A stretch of DNA of 64,000 nt from Bacteroidota bacterium. Its GTDB lineage: Bacteria; Bacteroidota; Bacteroidia; Bacteroidales; F082. The translations under genes were made by a program, and so were the position numbers. Below are positions 44,291 to 53,545 of this stretch, piece by piece. Each line of letters begins with the position of its first letter. Positions within the stretch are counted from its first letter, which is position 1. Where the stretch lies: contig JACNJS010000033.1 of NCBI GenBank assembly GCA_014382445.1, positions 1-64,000 of the forward strand, in the 5' to 3' direction. The notes under the pieces are model-generated. The model ran no database searches and was not told the origin of the DNA. It worked only from the letters and a program-made list of their open reading frames with translations.

Positions 44291-45730
44291 GTGAGAAGAA
44301 CTGAAATTAAATCTTTGCTACAATCTAGAGATTATGGCAATGAAGTACTGGTGCAGGGATGGGTACGTACCAAGCGAGGAAGTAAAAATGTATCATTTAT
44401 TGCTCTTAACGATGGTTCTACGATTAATAATGTACAAATAGTTGTTGATGTTGACGATAATTCAGCCGCTATCCTTGAAAAAGTAAATACAGGCGCTGCT
44501 TTGTCGGTAGTAGGAGAATTAGTTGAATCGGCCGGTAGTGGACAAAAGGTAGAAGTTCATGCAAAAAATATTGAGGTACTTGGCATAGCAAATCCCGACG
44601 AATATCCTCTTCAGCCGAAAAAGCACTCACTAGAGTTTTTGCGCGAAAAGGCACATTTACGCTATCGTACAAGCACCTTTGGGGCTATTGCTCGTATAAG
44701 ACATAATATGAATTTTGCAATCCATAAGTTTTTCCACGACAGGGGATTCTTCAACATACACTCACCAATAATTACCGGCTCGGATGCTGAAGGTGCCGGC
44801 GAAATGTTTCAGGTAACAACATTAAATTTAAAAGATATTCCGAAAACTTATGATGGGCAGGTTGATTTCAGGCAGGACTTTTTTGGAAAAGCTGCCAACT
44901 TAACCGTATCGGGGCAGCTTGAAGCTGAGCTGGCTGCTCTTGCTCTTTCAAAGGTATATACTTTCGGTCCGACTTTCCGTGCCGAAAATTCAAATACTGT
45001 AAGACATCTTGCTGAATTCTGGATGATTGAACCCGAATTTGCTTTTGGCGATATAACCGACGATATGAATCTGGCTGAGGACATGCTAAAATATGTTATT
45101 GGTTATGCTCTTGAGTATTGTATGGAAGACCTTTCTTTTTTAAGCAATCGCCAGGCTGAGGAGGAAAAAAGCAAAAAAACCGATGAACGTTCTATGGAAC
45201 TCATCGAAAAACTCAGGTTTGTTTTGGATAAGCCCTTTGAACGATTAACATATACTGAAGCCATCGATATCCTGATGAATTCAAAACCCAACAAAAAGAA
45301 AAAATTTCAGTTTGTTATTGAAGGTTGGGGTGCCGACCTGCAATCGGAACATGAGAGGTATCTTGTTGAAAAACATTTCCAAAAACCGGTTATCCTCACC
45401 GATTACCCAAGCAATATCAAAGCTTTTTACATGAAGCAAAACGATGATGGAAAAACCGTTAGGGCAATGGACATCCTTTTCCCTCAAATTGGAGAGATCG
45501 TGGGCGGATCACAACGTGAGGAAAACTATGAAAAATTATACAACCGCATTAAAGAAATGGGTATCCCCGAAGAATTAATGTGGTGGTACTTAGAAACCAG
45601 AAAGTTTGGAACCGTACCTCATGCAGGTTTCGGATTGGGTTTTGAGCGCCTTATGCTTTTTATTACAGGGATGAGCAATATTCGCGATGTTATTCCTTTT
45701 CCACGTACACCGATGAATTTGGAGTTTTAG
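44291..45730 (+). CDS. asnS: Asparaginyl-tRNA synthetase
   Basis: 479 residues, GTG start. The N-terminal OB-fold anticodon-binding domain (about 15-120, [19 protein letters not shown]) is followed by a class II catalytic domain. Motif 2 is around [20 protein letters not shown], with EPEFAFGD just after. Motif 3 is [16 protein letters not shown], and the protein ends in PRTPMNLEF, typical of AsnRS rather than AspRS. It charges tRNA-Asn with asparagine in the cytoplasm. Length is normal. The inverted-repeat element lies upstream and a low-complexity GTTGTGG stretch downstream. Confidence 0.97.
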   Translation: MRRTEIKSLLQSRDYGNEVLVQGWVRTKRGSKNVSFIALNDGSTINNVQIVVDVDDNSAAILEKVNTGAALSVVGELVESAGSGQKVEVHAKNIEVLGIANPDEYPLQPKKHSLEFLREKAHLRYRTSTFGAIARIRHNMNFAIHKFFHDRGFFNIHSPIITGSDAEGAGEMFQVTTLNLKDIPKTYDGQVDFRQDFFGKAANLTVSGQLEAELAALALSKVYTFGPTFRAENSNTVRHLAEFWMIEPEFAFGDITDDMNLAEDMLKYVIGYALEYCMEDLSFLSNRQAEEEKSKKTDERSMELIEKLRFVLDKPFERLTYTEAIDILMNSKPNKKKKFQFVIEGWGADLQSEHERYLVEKHFQKPVILTDYPSNIKAFYMKQNDDGKTVRAMDILFPQIGEIVGGSQREENYEKLYNRIKEMGIPEELMWWYLETRKFGTVPHAGFGLGFERLMLFITGMSNIRDVIPFPRTPMNLEF

Positions 45731-45736
45731 AGACAG

Positions 45737-45773
45737 GGTTGTTGTGGTTGTCGGGTTGTCGTGGTTGTGGTTG
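45737..45773. repeat. GTTGT(G/C)G low-complexity tract with 13-bp inverted partner beyond rpoN
   Basis: A run of GTTGTGG/GTTGTCG units follows asnS. TTGTCGGGTTGTC at 45748-45760 recurs in inverted orientation at 47499-47511. Confidence 0.5.
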
Positions 45774-45910
45774 CCGATGTTGATTTTGTTTCTTTCTTGC
45801 TTGATTTTTCGGTCATGGCACTTATTAGTTCCAAATAACTTAATCAGACAAGGGTTAAAACAATTTTAAAAAATTGATCAACCAAAACTGTGCCATAATA
45901 AAAATGTTGT

Positions 45911-45918
45911 TACATTTG
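45911..45918 (+). promoter_or_regulatory. -7 box of rpoN
   Basis: TACATTTG matches TAnnTTTG, 27 bases before the rpoN ATG. Confidence 0.45.
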
Positions 45919-45944
45919 TGTTGATTGAATTTTAATAAACGCAA

Positions 45945-47438
45945 ATGCTGAACCAACGATTACAGCAAAAACTACTTCAAAAATTATCTCCACAGCAAAT
46001 ACTGCTGATGAAGTTGTTGCAAATACCAACAGTTGGTTTGGAACAGTGTATTAAACAGGAAATTGAAGATAATCCCGCACTCGAAGTTGATGTTAATGAA
46101 CAACCTGATAATGATAAGGAAATGGCTGAAGATAATCAGGATTTTGAGGATAATGATGATAACATTGACACAGAAATTGATGACTTTAAATCAAAAGACG
46201 AAGAGTTCGATTTCAATGATTACATTAATGAAGATGATATACCCTCCTATAAATTAAAAACCAATAATTACGCTTCTGAGGAAGACCGAAGGGAAATCCC
46301 ATTTGTTTCAGGAACAAGCTTCCACGAGAATCTTCAGGAGCAGTTGAACTTACGTCAACTTGGCGAAAAGGAAACTCAAATAGGATTATATATTATTGGC
46401 AATATCGACGACTCAGGATACCTACATCGATCGGTTGATGCAATTGTAGATGATTTAGCTTTTTCACAAAACATTGATATTAGCAAGCGGGAAGTAGAAC
46501 ATGTATTAGAAATAATACAACTTTTTGATCCTTCAGGTGTGGGAGCCAATGACCTAAAGGAATGTTTGTTAATTCAGATTAACCGTAAGATTCAGGAATC
46601 CCCGTCTGAAAAGTTTGAACTTGCAAAAAAAATAATTAGTCGATATTTTATCGACTTCACAAAAAAACATTATCAAAAGATAATGAAACGTGCTGAAATT
46701 ACAGAAGAGCAGCTTAAAGAAGCTATGGATGTAATACTGAAATTAAATCCGAAACCTGGTAATTCATCAAGCGAAACAACAAAAGATAATCATTATATAA
46801 TTCCCGATTTTACTATAACCACTAATGGCGATATTCTTGAACTCTCGCTTAACTCATGGAATAGTCAGGACCTTAAAGTAAGCGGCTCGTTTTCTAACAT
46901 GATGGAAACCATTGGTAAGCAAAAGAAAAGCAAAAAGCAACGTGAAGCATTCTCATTCATTAAGCAAAAAGTTGACTCTGCGCGTTGGTTTATAGATGCA
47001 ATACAGCAACGCCAAAACACCTTATACTCAACTATGAAGGCAATTATGGATTATCAGTACGATTATTTTCTTACAGGCGACGACACGAAATTAAAACCAA
47101 TGATACTCAAGGATATTGCCGAAAAAGTTAATCTCGACATTTCTACAATATCACGTGTAGCTAACAGCAAGTATGTACAAACACCGTTTGGAACTTTGTT
47201 GATAAAGAGTTTTTTCAGCGAGTCGATGCAAAAAGACGACGGAGAAACTGTATCCACCCGTGAAATCAAAACAATACTAAAAGAGATTATTGGATTAGAA
47301 ACCAAAGAAAAACCTTATACGGATGAATATCTGACAGCCAAATTAAAAGAAAAAGGTTACCCAATTGCAAGGCGTACTGTTGCCAAATACAGGGAACAGC
47401 TTAAAATACCTGTTGCACGATTACGTAAGGAGTTGTGA
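45945..47438 (+). CDS. rpoN: RNA polymerase sigma-54 factor
   Basis: 497 residues. Region I is Gln/Leu-rich (LQQKLLQKLSPQQILLMKLL). An acidic region II follows (about 55-100, long Asp/Glu/Asn run). The core-binding region III (about 110-330) and the C-terminal DNA-binding part complete it. The RpoN box is ARRTVAKYREQLKIP, near the end, and an HTH-like VNLDISTISRVANSKY precedes it. Sigma-54 recognises -24/-12 promoters and needs AAA+ activators; none is in the window. Single gene, own promoter. Confidence 0.97.
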   Translation: MLNQRLQQKLLQKLSPQQILLMKLLQIPTVGLEQCIKQEIEDNPALEVDVNEQPDNDKEMAEDNQDFEDNDDNIDTEIDDFKSKDEEFDFNDYINEDDIPSYKLKTNNYASEEDRREIPFVSGTSFHENLQEQLNLRQLGEKETQIGLYIIGNIDDSGYLHRSVDAIVDDLAFSQNIDISKREVEHVLEIIQLFDPSGVGANDLKECLLIQINRKIQESPSEKFELAKKIISRYFIDFTKKHYQKIMKRAEITEEQLKEAMDVILKLNPKPGNSSSETTKDNHYIIPDFTITTNGDILELSLNSWNSQDLKVSGSFSNMMETIGKQKKSKKQREAFSFIKQKVDSARWFIDAIQQRQNTLYSTMKAIMDYQYDYFLTGDDTKLKPMILKDIAEKVNLDISTISRVANSKYVQTPFGTLLIKSFFSESMQKDDGETVSTREIKTILKEIIGLETKEKPYTDEYLTAKLKEKGYPIARRTVAKYREQLKIPVARLRKEL

Positions 47439-47481
47439 GCGAGAGTATAGAAGGCAGAATACAGAGCCCTGAATGCAGAAT

Positions 47482-47514
47482 GACAACCCGATAACAATGA
47501 CAACCCGACAACAA
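47482..47514. repeat. Two tandem GACAACCCGA(T/C)AACAA units between rpoN and the next gene
   Basis: Two nearly identical units of about 16-17 bases. The second contains the 13-bp inverted partner of 45748-45760. Confidence 0.55.
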
Positions 47515-47520
47515 TAAATC

Positions 47521-48132
47521 ATGACCCATCGTTTGGCAAAAATAATATCAATAATATTTCACCCGTTACTTGTACCAACCTATGCCTTGTTGTTGCTGAT
47601 AAACCTGCAAACGCACACAATACTTGCCTTGCCAGTAAACTACCGATACATTATTGTTGTGATGGTTTTTCTAGCAACTTTTGTTATACCATCAATAATA
47701 ATATTCATTCTGCTAAAAGCAGGAAAAATTAAAAGTCTGGAAATGCATTCGCGCCAGGAAAGGATACTCCCGATGATAATAATATCAGTATCTTTTTACG
47801 TCACATATTATTTGTTTAAACAAACGGCAGTATCAGGATTAATGTCACTTTTTATGATCGGAGCCACAATACTTGCCTTGCTAAGTTTAATTATTAATTA
47901 CATAACCAAGATTAGTTTACATATGATGGCATGGGGTGGGTTGTTCGGTACTTTTTTAGGATTTGCCATAAACTTTCATTACAATTTAACATCATTGTTA
48001 TTTATAATTATTTTAATAACTGGAACGATAGGTGCAGCGCGATTAAGACTTAATGTACATACACCGGCACAGGTTTACAGTGGCTTTTTACTTGGCACTA
48101 CAGTTATGATATTAATATTTTATATGATTTGA
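47521..48132 (+). CDS. Integral membrane protein, PAP2-like
   Basis: 203 residues with about six hydrophobic helices (roughly 8-30, 45-68, 85-105, 108-130, 133-165, 180-203). The C-terminal segment ARLRLNVHTPAQVYSGFLLG resembles PAP2 motif 3 (SR-x5-H-x3-D/Q-x3-G) with the histidine kept and the Arg partly shifted. It may therefore be a divergent lipid phosphate phosphatase or a membrane protein of the same fold without activity. Located in the inner membrane. It follows rpoN by about 80 bases in the same direction. Confidence 0.7.
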   Translation: MTHRLAKIISIIFHPLLVPTYALLLLINLQTHTILALPVNYRYIIVVMVFLATFVIPSIIIFILLKAGKIKSLEMHSRQERILPMIIISVSFYVTYYLFKQTAVSGLMSLFMIGATILALLSLIINYITKISLHMMAWGGLFGTFLGFAINFHYNLTSLLFIIILITGTIGAARLRLNVHTPAQVYSGFLLGTTVMILIFYMI

Positions 48133-48293
48133 GAAGTTAATCGTAGTATTCATTGCCGGCGTTAATATCCTTCGTAACCATGGATTATTGCAACTTTGAT
48201 AAGTTATAATTCCTAATTCTGACAATTATGGAAAAGCAGAAAGAACAATTTTATGGCCCATATAAAGCAACCTTACAGAAATATAACCCTGTT

Positions 48294-48971
48294 TTATTGT
48301 CGTTCACGTGGTAAACCATATTTGAACCTATATAACATATTTGAACGAACACAATCATAATAATAGTTGTAGGCCTTGATCATGCTATTTAACCCGTAAG
48401 TCGTTTTGGATAGTACCGAGTTGATGGAATTACAACCTTGTAAATATTCTATTAACTGCCCAATATAATTATTGTTAATTGCTATAAATTCCTTACTCCT
48501 TTCCTTCACCAGATATTTTTTGTAAACAAGCCATTCATAAATCGAATCCTTCTTAATGTAGTAACTTTCCTTTCCTCTGGAATCTTTCAATTGAAACAAT
48601 TCTTTTTCACCAAGAATCACTGCACGTAGGAAAACTAAATCCGTTATAAAAATAAAATCACGTGTTAAGGATAATTCATTTTTTTTAATTGAACTTTGCT
48701 CTATTTTTACATTTGCACTTCTGTATACCTCTCCATTAGTATGAAAACCCCATATTAATTCTGGCGTAAAGTACGAACCTGCTCCAGCCATTGTTTCCTT
48801 AAATAAAATTTTGTTAGGGTTAGTCTCCCATTTTTTATAATCAATATAGCCATGTAAAGTATCATTACATAAAGTGATCACATAGCCTGGTTTAAACTTG
48901 TTTTCGCCAAAAGAAAAATTGGTCGATACAAAAAGCAAAATGAAAAATATGGTTAAAAAAAATAATTTCAC
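48294..48971 (-). CDS. Exported protein of unknown function
   Basis: 225 residues with a signal peptide (FVSTNFSFG). The mature N-terminus, FKPGYVITLCNDTLHGYIDY then KWETNPNKILFK, is a recurrent opening of Bacteroidota exported proteins of unknown function. In the examples I know, a longer beta-barrel part often follows, so this copy may be a short version. The C-terminal half is helical with two cysteines. It lies 11 bases downstream of the DPP IV gene on the same strand, so it is likely cotranscribed. The gap 48133-48293 contains no gene. Confidence 0.68.
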   Translation of the reverse strand: MKLFFLTIFFILLFVSTNFSFGENKFKPGYVITLCNDTLHGYIDYKKWETNPNKILFKETMAGAGSYFTPELIWGFHTNGEVYRSANVKIEQSSIKKNELSLTRDFIFITDLVFLRAVILGEKELFQLKDSRGKESYYIKKDSIYEWLVYKKYLVKERSKEFIAINNNYIGQLIEYLQGCNSINSVLSKTTYGLNSMIKAYNYYYDCVRSNMLYRFKYGLPRERQ

Positions 48972-48982
48972 AAAAGCAGTTT

Positions 48983-51124
48983 TTATTTCAAATTATCATT
49001 AAAAAAAGATGTTATTTTTTTGTAAAGATGAGCCCTGTTTTTACCACGCATATTATGTCCGTGTCCGGGATACACAAAGTAATCAATATCCTTATCGTTA
49101 TCAATAGCTTGCTTTAAAAACTGAAGACTGTTTTGCCAAACTACAGTGGGGTCGTTAGTTCCATGAATGATTAACAATTTTCCTTCAAGTTTATCAACTT
49201 TATTCAGCAAATTTGAATTTTCATAACCATCAGGGTTTTCCTGAGGAGTATCCATATACCTTTCGCCATACATAACTTCGTAGTACTTCCAGTCGGTTAC
49301 TGGCCCACCCGCAACACCAACTTTAAAAACTCCGGGATTATCAAGTATTAGGCTTATGGTTAAAAAGCCCCCATAACTCCATCCATCAACACCAATTCGG
49401 GTTGAGTCGACATATGGGAGCGACTTTAGGAAATTTACTCCAACCAACTGATCTTCCACTTCATGAAGCCCAAGATTTCGATGAATGATCTGTTCAAAAT
49501 CACGCCCACGGTTTGCCGTTCCTCTATTGTCGAGAGTAAAAACAACATATCCTTGTTGCGCCAGATAGTTTAAAAATAAGCCGGCACCCCCCAACCATGA
49601 ATCCGTAATAAGTTGAGCATGGGGACCTCCATAAACATAAACAATTACAGGATATTTTTGGGTGCTGTCAAAATCTATAGGTTTGATCAGTCTACAATAA
49701 AGGTCATCATTTGCATCTGATTTTAAAGTGAAAATCGACATTGCACCAAGATTATAATCGGCCAACGGTTGCTTATCTTCCTTAATAATTCTTATCTCCT
49801 TACCTTTGTTGCTAAGTAAAATATACTCGCGGCTCACTTCGGTGCTACTATAAACATCAAGAATATATTTTCCTGAGTGGTTTATAATAACATTATGAGT
49901 TCCATTATCGGGAGAGATACGAACTATTTCATCTGATCCTATACTTACTGAATAAATATTTTTTTCGATCGGGCTTTCCTTTGTGCCGGTAAACCACAAC
50001 TTGTTATTGCCATATAAACCGTGAAAATCGGTCACAACCCAACTGCCTTTGGTTAACTGGTTAATAAGTTCTCCCTTTGTATTATACAAATACAAGTGAT
50101 TCCAGCCATCGCGTTCGCTTTGCCAGATAAAATGGTCGCTTTTGTTGGGCAGAAAATATAATGGGTGTTCAGGCTCCACATATTTTGGATGTTGTTCTTC
50201 AAAAATAGTAGCCACAAAATCACCATTGCGAGCATTGTACTTATTCATTTTCAGATGATTCTGTTCACGGTTAAGTAAGCCAATGTAAATATTTTCACCT
50301 TCCGGATCCCATGTTACAGAAGTTAAATACTGATCAGGAGGTTCGCCTGTTTTCATAAAGTAAGTTTGTCCGGTTTCAAGGTTATAAACGCCAAGTGTAA
50401 CCTGATGGCTTGTCATGCCAGCCATTGGATATTTTGTGTTTTCTATTTCAGCTATACGTGATGTAATATCGACCAATGGATAATCAGTCACCATTGTTTC
50501 ATCTTTACGATAGAAAGCCAGGTTTTTTGAGTCGGGCGACCAAAATATTCCTTTATTTATTCCAAATTCAACCCGGTGAACTGTTTGTCCGTAAACAATT
50601 CCCTTGTTTTGATCGAAAGTAATTTGCTTAACTTTCCCGTCAATAGCAATAAACAGGTTATTTTCAACAGTATATGCAATAAATCTTGTGTCATCTTCGA
50701 AGTTTAAATTCTCAGCTGAATCAGGCACTTTATTTATCCAATGCAATTTGTGATCATTAAAATTGTAATCAAAATAATTATTCTCATATTGAAACCAACA
50801 TGCATCATTACTAAAAAATTTCATTTGAGGCATTCTTTTTAACGAATCATAATCTTTTTCATGCATGTTTTTGTTTAGCATATCAATGTCAAACAACATT
50901 GTTTCGGTACCGCTTTTTGCTCCAACTTTGTAAATAGCATCATCCTTTGCATACGCATAATAGTTAGTTTGGCCTATCCACTGAAGTTGTGATACTGATG
51001 CAGGATAAAGGTCACGGTTCATATAAATAGCATCTTCAACAGTAAGCAATTTTTCCTGAGCAATTAATGATAAACTCATTACAATCACTACTAATGTCAG
51101 AATTATTCTTGATTTTTTTTTCAT
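48983..51124 (-). CDS. Dipeptidyl peptidase IV (S9B)
   Basis: 713 residues with an exporting signal peptide (cleavage near LIAQ). The N-terminal eight-bladed propeller (about 40-450) carries YAKDDAIYK and FGINKGIFWSPDSKNLAFYR. The alpha/beta-hydrolase domain (about 460-713) has the catalytic Ser in GVDGWSYGGFLT, Asp in IIHGTNDPTVVWQNS and His in YPGHGHNMRG. It removes Xaa-Pro dipeptides in the periplasm, assisting use of proline-rich or collagen-like peptides released by proteases such as the subtilase above. Full-length for the family. No interruptions. Confidence 0.95.
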   Translation of the reverse strand: MKKKSRIILTLVVIVMSLSLIAQEKLLTVEDAIYMNRDLYPASVSQLQWIGQTNYYAYAKDDAIYKVGAKSGTETMLFDIDMLNKNMHEKDYDSLKRMPQMKFFSNDACWFQYENNYFDYNFNDHKLHWINKVPDSAENLNFEDDTRFIAYTVENNLFIAIDGKVKQITFDQNKGIVYGQTVHRVEFGINKGIFWSPDSKNLAFYRKDETMVTDYPLVDITSRIAEIENTKYPMAGMTSHQVTLGVYNLETGQTYFMKTGEPPDQYLTSVTWDPEGENIYIGLLNREQNHLKMNKYNARNGDFVATIFEEQHPKYVEPEHPLYFLPNKSDHFIWQSERDGWNHLYLYNTKGELINQLTKGSWVVTDFHGLYGNNKLWFTGTKESPIEKNIYSVSIGSDEIVRISPDNGTHNVIINHSGKYILDVYSSTEVSREYILLSNKGKEIRIIKEDKQPLADYNLGAMSIFTLKSDANDDLYCRLIKPIDFDSTQKYPVIVYVYGGPHAQLITDSWLGGAGLFLNYLAQQGYVVFTLDNRGTANRGRDFEQIIHRNLGLHEVEDQLVGVNFLKSLPYVDSTRIGVDGWSYGGFLTISLILDNPGVFKVGVAGGPVTDWKYYEVMYGERYMDTPQENPDGYENSNLLNKVDKLEGKLLIIHGTNDPTVVWQNSLQFLKQAIDNDKDIDYFVYPGHGHNMRGKNRAHLYKKITSFFNDNLK

Positions 51125-51161
51125 TATTAAATATTAGTGTTTTATTATTTAGCAGGTTATT

Positions 51162-51890
51162 TCAGTTGAAAGCTGCTACTGTTTCGGCAAAACTGCTAAT
51201 CAATTTAGGGTTTTCCTCAAATCGGTTGCCAACAACAATAATATCGGCACCGGCTTCAATAACACTTTTTACTTTTTCTATTGTTCGGATTCCTCCTCCA
51301 ATAATCAAGGGAATATCTATTGATCCTTTGACGAAGCTAATCATTTCTTCGGGGACAGATTGTGAAGCACCACTGCCTGCATCCATAAAAATAGTTCGCA
51401 TACCAAGCATTTCGCCCGCCATTGCAGTACATGCAGCGATATCATTTTTGTCGCTTGGTATGGGAAAAGAATTGCTCATATATGTTACCGAAGTTGGTTT
51501 ACCGCTATCGATAAGCATATAACCAGTAGGTATGGTTTCAATTCCACTAAGTTTAATGTAGGGTGCTGCCAGTACGTGCATGCCGATAAGCATATCTGGG
51601 TTTCTGCCTGATATCAATGATAAAAACAGCATAGCATCAGCATTTCTGGCTAACTGATAGGTATTACCGGGGAACAGTATAACAGGGATGTTACTATTTT
51701 CTTTCAGTGTACGAATACAGTGAAACAAACTATCGCTCGTCATAAGGCTGCCCCCGACAAAAAGAAAATCCACACCTGACTTGTCGGCTATTCCAGCTGT
51801 TACTTTTAGTTGTTCAGGTGATAATTTATCCGGGTCGATAAGCACAGCCAACTGCTTTTTTTGTTTATTGAATAGGTTAATTGCATTCAT
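51162..51890 (-). CDS. GGGP/HepGP synthase (PcrB-like) homologue
   Basis: 242 residues from ATG 51890; a TTG upstream would add six residues. A TIM-barrel prenyltransferase fold with AVLIDPDKLSPEQL at the start, FLFVGGSLMTSD, LFPGNTYQLA, PTGYMLIDSG, DAGSGASQSVPEEM and LIIGGGIRT near the C-terminus. Members join geranylgeranyl or related diphosphates to sn-glycerol-1-phosphate, the first step of ether-lipid head formation in archaea. Bacteroidota homologues have been studied but their physiological product is unclear. No glycerol-1-phosphate dehydrogenase gene is in view. Divergence from TrpF/HisF-like barrels is clear from the IDPDK and GGGIRT motifs. Confidence 0.9.
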   Translation of the reverse strand: MNAINLFNKQKKQLAVLIDPDKLSPEQLKVTAGIADKSGVDFLFVGGSLMTSDSLFHCIRTLKENSNIPVILFPGNTYQLARNADAMLFLSLISGRNPDMLIGMHVLAAPYIKLSGIETIPTGYMLIDSGKPTSVTYMSNSFPIPSDKNDIAACTAMAGEMLGMRTIFMDAGSGASQSVPEEMISFVKGSIDIPLIIGGGIRTIEKVKSVIEAGADIIVVGNRFEENPKLISSFAETVAAFN

Positions 51891-52103
51891 GAAATTGCTT
51901 TTCAACAAAAATAATAAAATATTAGCGAACGGATATACTTAAATTGTTGCATGGGAGCTGTAACCCTTGGCAGTGAAATGAAATTCAGCGGCTGGAAATT
52001 TAATTAAAATAATGAATGGAACTCGGCAATGATACCAGCCAACATTCAAATGCATCATTTTATTTCCTTGTTTTCAAGAAAAATCAACAATTGTTTATTG
52101 TCG

Positions 52104-52223
52104 TTAAACTAAAATGATCGACAACCATATCGCCATACCTATTGATGCAACAATAATCCAAAAGGTTATCATCTTAGGTAGTTTATCTCTTTCAGGGTCG
52201 TAATCAAAATCGCTTTTCGGCAT
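52104..52223 (-). CDS. Small single-span membrane protein (39 residues)
   Basis: A 39-residue frame from ATG 52223 to a stop at 52104-52106. A charged N-terminus (MPKSDFDYDPERDKLPKM) is followed by one clean transmembrane helix (ITFWIIVASIGMAIWL) and a short tail. Length and hydrophobic layout look like a genuine small protein. It lies 12 bases after the stop codon of the upstream SPOR-domain gene (stop at 52236, minus strand), so the two are probably cotranscribed. No family recognised. Confidence 0.6.
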   Translation of the reverse strand: MPKSDFDYDPERDKLPKMITFWIIVASIGMAIWLSIILV

Positions 52224-52235
52224 AGCTCACGTTTA

Positions 52236-53438
52236 TTATGGAAGTTTGTTTAATCGTTGTCCGTTGCTAAAAGCCACCACAAAAGCATCGCTTACACCAT
52301 TATAACTTCTCAGCTGGTTTCTTTTTTCGCGCGCTTGCTCGTATGTTGCAAACGAACCAACAGTATATATAAAAAACCCATTATGAGTATTTTCTTTAAT
52401 TTCCCATGCAGGTATGTTGTAAGTGTTGCTTAGATGCTGAATTGAAATTTCATTTCCGTATTTAGCTCTTATTTGTACTCTGTATTCAAATTCAGGCATT
52501 ATTGTTTCAATAACTTCATGCTGTTCCTCAACTACTACTATTTCAATGGGCTCTTGTTTAATTGTTTCTTTCTCAACAGGAGGGGACTCCTTTACCGGGA
52601 CGTCAAATTTTGGTGGTTCAACAGGTTTATCTTTATTGTAATCAAAATCTGTATGTTTTACTGTTTTATCAGTTTCTTTTGGATTAAAAAAGCTGTAATC
52701 ATCACTTTTTTTACTCTTTTCGCTTCTTCCAAATTTATATGATATTCCAAGTGAAGTATAATTATATGCATCATAATATTTGCCACTGATTCTGCCGTCC
52801 ATTTCATCAGAATTCATTACCCTGTTCACCGTCTCAAGGTTTAGTGCCCAATTATCAGCCAGTCTGATATTTATGCCTCCCCCTCCGGTTAAAATACTTT
52901 GCAATGTTCTTCCGGCAAAACTCTTTCCACTACCATAACCTACTTGTTGAACTACTTGTTTTGTTGTAAGATCCATTACTTCGGTATTGTAGTTTGTAAT
53001 ACCTATTCCAATTATTGCATAAACATCCCATATTTGTTTTGCCCTGTATTTGGTTATAATATTTCTTATACTTACGGATGTGTTTAAGTTAAATTCAAAA
53101 TAGTTTGATTCGAAATATCTGTTCCATTCTCTTCTTGTTCCTGATAACTGGCCATATATTCCCTGTCCTCTCAAACCGAATACCGGAGATATTTGTCTGC
53201 CAAGTTGCACCCCGCCTCCAAAACGCCATTCGTTTTCATTGGTTGATACAGGTATTATTTGATTTTGTTTGATGTCACCAAAAAACACGCTTGTGCCTCC
53301 GTTTGCATCAATATGCCAATACGATTTGAATCCACTGGTTTTGTTATATGACTGAGCGAAGATTTGAGATGATATCAGAATAAAGAAAACAAAAAACAAT
53401 AATATTCGTCTCAAAAGAAGTAGTGGTTGATAAAACAT
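52236..53438 (-). CDS. Outer-membrane beta-barrel protein with SPOR-like C-terminal domain
   Basis: 400 residues from ATG 53438; ATGs at 53462 and 53495 are also in frame. A hydrophobic signal (LLFFVFFILISSQIFA) is followed by a barrel-like domain (about 35-240, WHIDANGGTSVFFGDI, FGGGVQLGRQISPVFGLRG). A Pro/Lys/Glu-rich linker (about 245-315, with repeated PVEPPKFD-like segments) leads to a SPOR-type domain (about 320-395, YRVQIRAKYGN, GFFIYTVGSFATYEQAREKR). SPOR domains bind denuded peptidoglycan. It may tether the outer membrane to the cell wall or act at division sites. Confidence 0.78.
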   Translation of the reverse strand: MFYQPLLLLRRILLFFVFFILISSQIFAQSYNKTSGFKSYWHIDANGGTSVFFGDIKQNQIIPVSTNENEWRFGGGVQLGRQISPVFGLRGQGIYGQLSGTRREWNRYFESNYFEFNLNTSVSIRNIITKYRAKQIWDVYAIIGIGITNYNTEVMDLTTKQVVQQVGYGSGKSFAGRTLQSILTGGGGINIRLADNWALNLETVNRVMNSDEMDGRISGKYYDAYNYTSLGISYKFGRSEKSKKSDDYSFFNPKETDKTVKHTDFDYNKDKPVEPPKFDVPVKESPPVEKETIKQEPIEIVVVEEQHEVIETIMPEFEYRVQIRAKYGNEISIQHLSNTYNIPAWEIKENTHNGFFIYTVGSFATYEQAREKRNQLRSYNGVSDAFVVAFSNGQRLNKLP

Positions 53439-53545
53439 GATATTTAAGTTTTGGGTTCGCATAACACTAAAAGCCTTAAAATAAAGGCAGTTCATTATTT
53501 ACGCCCCTAAAAATATACAATTTATATGCGTTATAAGACATCGAT

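Noticed and set aside
51067-51522. Plus-strand ORF of 151 codons
   Set aside because: It is antisense to the start of the DPP IV gene and to most of the GGGP-synthase gene, both with clear motifs.
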